A program made the position numbers and the translations under genes. From Circinella minor (lineage: Eukaryota; Mucoromycota; Mucoromycetes; Mucorales; Lichtheimiaceae), in NCBI GenBank assembly GCA_016758965.1, contig JAEPRB010000030.1:186001-250000 (forward strand): 64,000 bases of DNA, read 5' to 3'. Each line of letters starts with the position of its first letter. Position 1 is the first letter of the stretch. The notes beneath the pieces are model-generated. The model did not search any database. It was given only the letters and a program-made list of their open reading frames with translations, and was not told where the DNA came from. Shown here piece after piece: positions 58,687 to 64,000 of this stretch.

Positions 58687-59575
58687 TTATTTCTACAGAC
58701 AAATGACCAATATTATTATTAATTACCTTTTCTTTTTCTTACAAAATATATATTATCTTCTCATATACTTAACTTTTTCTGTTTTATCACATTCTACCTT
58801 ATTTAATAAAATGAAATATCTTTACAATATTCTTGATAACAAATTTCTCTTTTCATATATATTACTTTTGTCCTTATCTGATAAAAATGGTACCATATGC
58901 CCTGTTTTTCAATAAACGAAATATGAAAAAAGTCGAAGTGAACAAACGTGAGAATCACATTGTTGTATCTTTATCATATTCACTATGGATCGATCAAAAT
59001 ACTCTTCAAAGCATAAAAAAGTGTATTTCACAAGACTTTTGTTACTACGATGTCAATAAATATGATAAAATAAAAAGTTAAAATCAAATTTAATTTAAAT
59101 AGATTAATGAAAAATTACAATGGGATTAATGACATGAATGCTGTTTTCATTTTTAAGATTTATTACGATTCTTCTATGCGCATAAAAAAAAGCGCTTGTG
59201 TTCAAACAAAAGCCAGTAATATTGCACAGGACGTCAGGGTGAATTATGTACATAACAACCCTCGACCAGGCTGTTATTCACTTCTAAAAGCCCTGGAATT
59301 TTACTTCCCGACGGGACGCGGGCGGACGCATGGGGACTTGTGGGTGTAATAAAATATTCTTTAGCTGAAATCAATTAGTAAGGGTAATAACATCCAGCAC
59401 TATGCATATCATAAAAAGACCTTTTTTTCAGATCTCAAACCTTTTATCTTCCTTACTAGATGTTGTCGCCGTCGCTCTGATAAATTGAATATTTATCTAG
59501 TATATGTTTCGTAGCAACAAATAATAAAGTGTCAGTAAAATATTTGTCTCTAGAAATGATAAACAGTTATGTAGT
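58687..59575. other. Intergenic, includes a small GC-rich patch
   Basis: About 890 bp after the GCR1_C gene. Most is AT-rich. At about 59230-59347 base composition shifts (CCCTCGACCAGGCTG, GACGGGACGCGGGCGGACGC). A plus-strand frame there reads FYFPTGRGRTHGDLWV before a stop. Unlike its surroundings, this patch may be a fragment of foreign or mobile origin. No gene is supported. Confidence 0.4.
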
Positions 59576-60727
59576 TTACTCATTATTATGAGCCGGAATG
59601 TCATCATGTCCTGCTTTTTGTCCGTATATCTTTTTACCAAGCTGACAAACATGTCGAGAAGGATCTTGGGGGCATTTCAGCTGGCTTTTCTTCATTTCTT
59701 TTGTGCCCTTTTCTCCTTCGTTATTGGGACCAGCCTCACCACAAAGCAAATTCAACACCATCGTACACAAGTCAAAGATCAACGCGCGTCCGTGCAGCTT
59801 TCGCTCTGATTAAATTTCTGTTTTTGCTGGTTGCTAGGGCTTCTTGTTCTCCCTTATGTTTCATATAAACCAGTGTCAGAAAAAGATTAAATTATGAGAT
59901 ATAAATTAAGATAAGAAAAGATTATAGGTACCTGTGAGCATCGATTTTGGTATCGTCGTATAAATATCGAATGATCAACCATACTCCGCTTAGAATAGCA
60001 TTCTCTGATGTATCTGCCTTGATAAAGAAATTAAATCTGTAATTGCTTGCCAAGTTCACGATTGACTGGCGTAGTCAGATAACATCGTAGTTTTCTTCAG
60101 GAGTAACCGACGCGTGTCTTGTGAGATCCATCATTATTTTGCAGTACGATTTCTGTATATAGTAAAAGAGTCTAAATGAATAAATCTACGAAAAGGAGCT
60201 TGTACTGTCGTTGCTTCCAACAATAAAAAAAACTGTGCTTGGAAGCCATAGCAAAAAAAAACCCGTACCATATCCTTGAACGAGCAGATATATGAAATAA
60301 CGTCTTCATCTTCACCAGTTGTCATCTTGGGAAGGGAATGGATTTTGATGAACTCAATATCTTCATCGCTAAAGAGATCTTCCCAGCAGTTACCGTTCTT
60401 TGTATCGAGGATAAAACTATGGCTAGGCAGCGCTATATAATTCGGTTAGTTTTTTGCCATCCATATATATCTAACTAATTATAACCTTTTTGAACGAGAG
60501 TAATTACTGTTCGTTGTCCAATGTGCTGCTATATTCGACCATCTTATCTTCGACAACCACACCAGATACCAGTACCCACTTGTCTTTCATTTTCCGGTGG
60601 GACTTTATCATTTACTCCAAAAACCGACATGATTTTGTAAAATTATTGGTTGAAAGAGATACAACGGCGACAGCAACGAGGACATCGTGGTACAAAAAGT
60701 CATAAACGCTGAGCCAGTCTGGCATAC
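59576..60727 (-). pseudogene. Decayed multi-exon gene of a repeated mucoralean-type orphan family
   Basis: Coding-like segments follow in order on the minus strand. The first (about 60500-60640) is KMKDKWVLVSGVVVEDKMVE. The second (about 60270-60435) is LPSHSFILDTKNGNCWEDLF and SDEDIEFIKIHSLPKMTTGE, ending EDVISYICSFKDM before a GTACGG donor. The third (about 59935-60150) has an in-frame TGA after YDVI, then RQSIVNLASNYRFNFFIKAD and ILSGVWLIIRYLYDDTKIDA, with a GTACC donor. The fourth (59576-59790) is LIFDLCTMVLNLLCGEAGPN, GTKEMKKSQLKCPQDPSRHV. The order HSFI-D-(W)-LF(S/T)-(E/D)E, a middle helical region, and a final D-x(n)-CGEAG-(GTK)-LK-P block recalls a large repeated protein family I associate with Mucor and Rhizopus; this is recall, not a search. 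Stops and frame changes indicate decay. Confidence 0.5.
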
Positions 60728-60779
60728 CAAATACCTAATTGATGATCAAACACATTTAATAAGATTTGCTGTTGAGATA

Positions 60780-61117
60780 CAGGATTTTACATTTATTTCC
60801 AGACAAAACCCTCAATTTTTTCACTTATGATGGCTGTGTTTTTTTAAGCACTTGGTCAATCCCATAAAAGCAGGTGTAGCAAAAATACGAAAAAACAAAA
60901 ATTGATATTAGTCGCGAAAAACTCCCCCTTATCAATTGTGTAAATCTTTAATCTTCACAAGTGAATTTCTTAGACCTTATAAGTGAAAAAAATCATATAT
61001 CATATACAAAAATTATTGCTATCATAAGCGAAAAAGATCACATATCATAATCGAACAAAATTACTTTTATAAGCGAAGAAATTGAGGGTTGTGTCCGGAA
61101 ATGAATGTAAAATCCTG
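60780..61117. mobile_element. MITE with about 50-bp terminal inverted repeats
   Basis: A 338-bp non-coding element. The left 50 bp (CAGGATTTTACATTTATTTC...) is matched by the reverse complement of the right 50 bp (CAGGATTTTACATTCATTTC...) with about five differences. TA occurs on both sides (60778-60779 and 61118-61119). The interior carries repeated CATAAGCGAAAAAGATCA/TATAAGTGAAAAAAATCA units followed by CATATCATA. TA duplication suggests a Tc1/mariner-type parent, but the ends differ from the pogo-like MITEs at 10008, 12759 and 35262, so this is a separate family. Confidence 0.85.
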
Positions 61118-61134
61118 TACCATAAACGAGAAGT

Positions 61135-61715
61135 TGCCTAGAAGGACAGGTCGATGGTAATGTTTAATCTTACCATGCCGATGCAAAGCATTGCTGATAA
61201 GTCGCATAGGACGAGCTGGTTATGGAAGGCTTACAACGCTAGTGCCAATCTTCAGCGCGTAAGTTGTCTCTGAAGGACGTTCAAGCACACGTTCTTCAGC
61301 TTTGTCAAGGACCTCCATGGTATCATGTAATGCCTTGAATGTACCATGACTGTGAGTACCTTTGTGTTTGAAATGACCAAAGGGCCCACAGACCCTAAAG
61401 TTTACTTTTGCGAAGCAAGTAACATGCTCGAGAGAATGTGCTTCACAAAAAGTGCCAGAACCAGCAACTTGATCTTCAATACGTTTATCGGTGCTTGCAA
61501 GTCTCATAACCTTTCCATATGCCTTGTTGTTGCATTGTACAGCTCTCAAACATCTTTTACTAATGCTGATACCATTCTTGACCTTGTTATAGCTCACCTG
61601 ATGAAGCTACCAACCGATGTTAACATCGTACTGAAATTCACCTTCAGCATCCTTACGAAGAGGAATTTGCTTTTCAAAGTCACCATTGGGGAATTGAGGA
61701 ATGACATTTTTCAGT
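61135..61715 (-). pseudogene. Relic of a MULE-type transposase N-terminal zinc-binding region (tentative)
   Basis: Minus-strand coding-like sequence: IPQFPNGDFEKQIPLRKDAE and FQYDVNIGW, stop, then a second frame VSYNKVKNGISISKRCLRAV, QCNNKAYGKVMRLAS, and a metal-ligand-like set C (GTFCEAHSLEHVTCFAKVNF) with HKGTHSH. After a stop follows ARPMRLISNALHRHGK. The order C-x-G-V-(R/Q)C, C-(x)n-C, then H-x-GxHxH is that of GCM1/FLYWCH-like zinc-binding modules at the N-terminus of Mutator-like transposases. No DDE catalytic region is seen downstream; the MITE at 60780-61117 and another pseudogene follow instead. Two stops mark it as dead. Confidence 0.4.
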
Positions 61716-61959
61716 AACAAATAATGGGGTAAAGTAGTAGACAAGACAGGAACAAGTGGCCAGTACTATTATTTTATTTCGATAATTTATGCATGTGTAC
61801 TAGAACTGGGTTATTCAAGTTTTAAAAATCCTACAAAAAAACACCTGCCCAAAAAAAAAAAAAAGTTGATTTAAATTTCAATTCGCGGAACCCTTCTCAC
61901 ACCAAACCAAAAACGTTAAAAAACACACACATACACATATATATATCTATACATAAAAA
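61716..61959. promoter_or_regulatory. STEEP1 promoter region / 5' UTR
   Basis: About 245 bp between the transposon relic and the STEEP1 ATG, including an A(15) run (about 61850) and CA/TA-rich sequence (61922-61945) immediately before the start, similar to the leader before the HSF-type gene. Confidence 0.4.
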
Positions 61960-62655
61960 ATGCCAAAAATTGTATCGTCATCGATCGTTTCTTCATCAGA
62001 TCATACAGCTCAAGGAGAAGATCAACGCCATTCACTTCATACTTATTATTGTTTATGCTCAGAATTTTTACTTGTTATTGATGCCGATCTACGACAATTA
62101 CCGCGACGACGTACAGATAATGCAATCATTGTATCGAATACACAAAGAACATATAAATTTACAGCACAACAAGAAGGTTCAGTTATCATTAAACGGTAAA
62201 GTTTATTATAAGTAGTACAGAGAAAGGATAGAGAGAGAGAGAGAGAGAGAGATAAGACAAAGAATAAAGATTTATATTATAATATATTATTAAGGTGTTG
62301 TTGTTATGAGAAAACGTGTTTATGTATAATGTATATCTTTTTTCCCCTACTCATACTACTGCTTTTGTGGTGTATTTATTTTTTGATAGGGCAGAAGGTT
62401 ATGAAAAACAATATAGATATCACTGTCCACGTAAGTTTTCTTTTTTATATAACCTATTTTGTTCTGTTTATATAATAATTTATACTTTTATTGATAACTT
62501 AATTATTTTTATTAGGATGTCAATTACTTGTTGCTTATGAAATGACAGAAAATCGTAAATCAGGACCTTATACATATATTGTGGATAGCGCATTAACTGA
62601 ATCACAAGGTAGTGCTCCACCTAATGCTGTACAAGATATTCTTACACCGGCATAA
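61960..62655 (+). CDS. STEEP1: STEEP1 / CXorf56 homologue (UPF0428)
   Basis: Exons 61960-62195, 62390-62430 and 62516-62655 give 138 aa. It starts MPKIVSSSIVSSSD (human MPKVVSRSVVCSD), then SLHTYYCLCSEFLLVIDADL and LPRRRTDNA (human [29 protein letters not shown]), RAEGYEKQYRYHCPRCQLLV (human [20 protein letters not shown]) and GPYTYIVDSAL (human VTFIVDGAV). The CxC and CxxC pairs could bind metal. The human protein is 222 aa; here the charged C-terminal helix is absent and the protein ends NAVQDILTPA. Animal STEEP1 promotes STING exit from the ER and is also found with spliceosomes. A fungus without obvious STING points to the older, RNA- or ER-related role. The second exon is only 41 nt. Confidence 0.92.
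62229..62251. repeat. (GA)n microsatellite in STEEP1 intron 1
   Basis: About eleven GA units within the first intron, between donor 62196 and acceptor 62389. Confidence 0.85.
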
Positions 62656-63543
62656 ATGAAATTTATCATTACTATCAATAAGTTTGATTTTCATTTCATG
62701 GATCTATTTACATATTTTATATATAACGAGAAGAAAACAAAAACAACAACAAAAGCAAAACTTTGTTCACTATGTTAACTTTACCCTCACTCTTTCTTAA
62801 TAACCTTCCCCCCCCCCCTCTTTCTTTTTAACTCATTCTGATTGCATCCATTTTACATCAACTCAATATACACATAAAAACCTCCTTGTTTTTTTAAAAA
62901 ATATTCTCCTTTTTCATCAATATATGAAAATTTGTAATAAAAAAAAACTCTCGAATAAAAAAAAAACAGTTTATTACATATTATTAAACTTAGGGAGAGG
63001 AAGTGAAGGGAGGATATCATTGTTATTATAAATATATACATATCATCATCGCGTGTTTTAAATATGAGAAAAAAGAGAGGTATATATTTTTCTCTTCTTA
63101 GGAGTTATATATATATATATGATATATATTATTAATTATAAATCTAGTCTTGTTTTTTCTTTCAAAAAAAAAAAAAAAGAGCAAGAGAGAAGAAGAAGGG
63201 GAGCCTAGAAAAAAAAAACTATATTTACAATAATAGTTAAATAAGGGGAAGGTTTTTTTGAGGGGGAAAATGAGGAGGAAACGAAAGAGAAAGATTGACG
63301 TATAATACTTTTTATATACGTAATTTATACTTTTACAAGACTATTTTTGGTCATTTTAACACGATGATGGAAGATGAAAGATTTCCCTTCCATTCAATGT
63401 ATATTTGTATTTGTATTTGTATATCTTTATCATTTAATTCAATCTTCTCTTTTTTATTCTTTCTTTTTGCTCTTTTTTGACTCTTTTTTTTTTGTTCTTT
63501 AACTTTTTTTTTTTTACTTTACTTTTTTCATAACACACATTGA
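62656..63543. other. Intergenic, includes purine-rich tract
   Basis: About 890 bp with a C9-run (62809-62817), AT microsatellites, and a purine-rich stretch (63178-63300). No gene seen. Confidence 0.4.
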
Positions 63544-63816
63544 ATGGCATTAAACGATATTTTAGGTCCCATCATACAACCCGGGGGGCAAGAAGGCGGT
63601 GGTGATTCTTCTCCTTCTCCTCCTTCAAATGACAACCACGGTAAACAAGAACCATCATCACCAGCACCATCATCTTCTCCACCATCTCAACCATCAAATG
63701 ATAATCATTCACTACAACCATCACCTTCTCCTTCCTCTAATCCACAAACATCACAACAGAACCAACAACCCTCGCCAAGTCCATCGACACCACCTGATAA
63801 TCATGTAAAATATTAA
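63544..63816 (+). CDS. Small Pro/Ser-rich protein or first exon, 90 aa
   Basis: ORF starting MALNDILGPIIQPGGQEGGG followed by about 65 residues made almost entirely of S, P, N, Q, D and H with repeated SNDNH (three times: SNDNHG, SNDNHS, PDNH) and PSPS units. The codon series is non-uniform, so it is not a simple nucleotide repeat. No signal peptide or domain is visible. The sequence CATGTAAAATATT near the stop could be a splice donor (CAT/GTAAAA), in which case this is the first exon of a gene that continues past the window end. Function unknown. Confidence 0.4.
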   Translation: MALNDILGPIIQPGGQEGGGDSSPSPPSNDNHGKQEPSSPAPSSSPPSQPSNDNHSLQPSPSPSSNPQTSQQNQQPSPSPSTPPDNHVKY

Positions 63817-64000
63817 ACAAAAGAAAAATAATTCATCACCTATATTTATTTATTTTTTGAGAAAAAAAAAAAAAAGAAATACGTAGAGAGTACTTGTGAT
63901 TTTAGTGAGAGAAAAAAGAAATAATAGGAATATGTTATTTTTTAATAACACCAAAAAAAAAAAACATTTTTTAATTCATATTTTTATATAAATTTTATAT

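Noticed and set aside
1..64000. CRISPR arrays, bacterial-type operons, Shine-Dalgarno sites
   Set aside because: The genome is eukaryotic with spliceosomal introns; no regularly spaced identical repeats were found.
1..64000. tRNA, rRNA or snRNA genes
   Set aside because: No cloverleaf-like arrangement with A/B box words or rRNA/snRNA core sequence was recognised by eye; a covariance search would be decisive.

Overview
The window is nuclear DNA from an AT-rich, intron-dense fungus. Introns are short (mostly 50-150 bp) with GTAAGT/GTAAAT-type donors and TAG/CAG acceptors. Homopolymer A/T tracts are everywhere, and the gene complement fits an early-diverging fungus, most likely Mucoromycota (Mucorales-like). 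Supporting content includes a MedA-type regulator, a GCR1_C (Crypton-type) protein, a JEN1-type carboxylate transporter, a kaptin homologue, and relics of elements I associate with mucoralean genomes. Exon models were built by hand from splice signals and reading phase. For every complete multi-exon gene except the short lists noted, exon lengths sum to a multiple of three and give a protein of the expected family length.

Layout. 1-1561 (-): 5' part of a JEN1-type monocarboxylate transporter cut by the window edge. 5283-7713 (-): kaptin (KICSTOR subunit) homologue, 11 exons. 8331-8537 (-) and 34151-34330 (+): two small secreted peptides that share a C-terminal two-cysteine motif. 10390-11019 (-): three-exon orphan gene. 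10008-10360 and 12759-13103: two copies of a TA-flanked pogo/Tigger-like MITE, the second inserted into a decayed, inverted copy of the JEN1-type gene (about 12570-13525, +). 13938-21700 (+): HEATR5/Laa1, 15 exons, 2147 aa. 22076-24714 (+): CAF-1 p60 subunit (CHAF1B/Cac2). 25202-26065 (-): CAP-Gly protein. 26508-27038 (-): LSM2 with an ATG-only first exon. 27-31 kb and 34-44 kb: long AT-rich gene-poor stretches holding degenerate repeats, a third MITE and a LINE relic. 31381-31896 and 32492-33037 (-): two single-exon orphan ORFs.

44249-47289 (+): heat-shock-factor-type regulator. 48587-51061 (+): Medusa (MedA/DUF7082) developmental regulator. 51558-56058 (-): exportin-2/CSE1, 16 exons, convergent with MedA across a G-rich, quadruplex-prone spacer. 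57639-58686 (+): GCR1_C-domain protein. 59576-61715 (-): graveyard of decayed genes or elements (a repeated orphan family, a MULE-type zinc-binding region) with a 50-bp-TIR MITE between them. 61960-62655 (+): STEEP1 homologue. 63544-63816 (+): small Pro/Ser-rich ORF.

There is no operon-like logic. Housekeeping genes (membrane traffic, chromatin assembly, RNA processing, nuclear export, nutrient signalling) sit as islands between transposon-rich spacers. The most novel-looking items are the paired small secreted peptides, the orphan genes, the MITE/pseudogene stratigraphy, and the animal-like components (kaptin, STEEP1) in a fungal genome.
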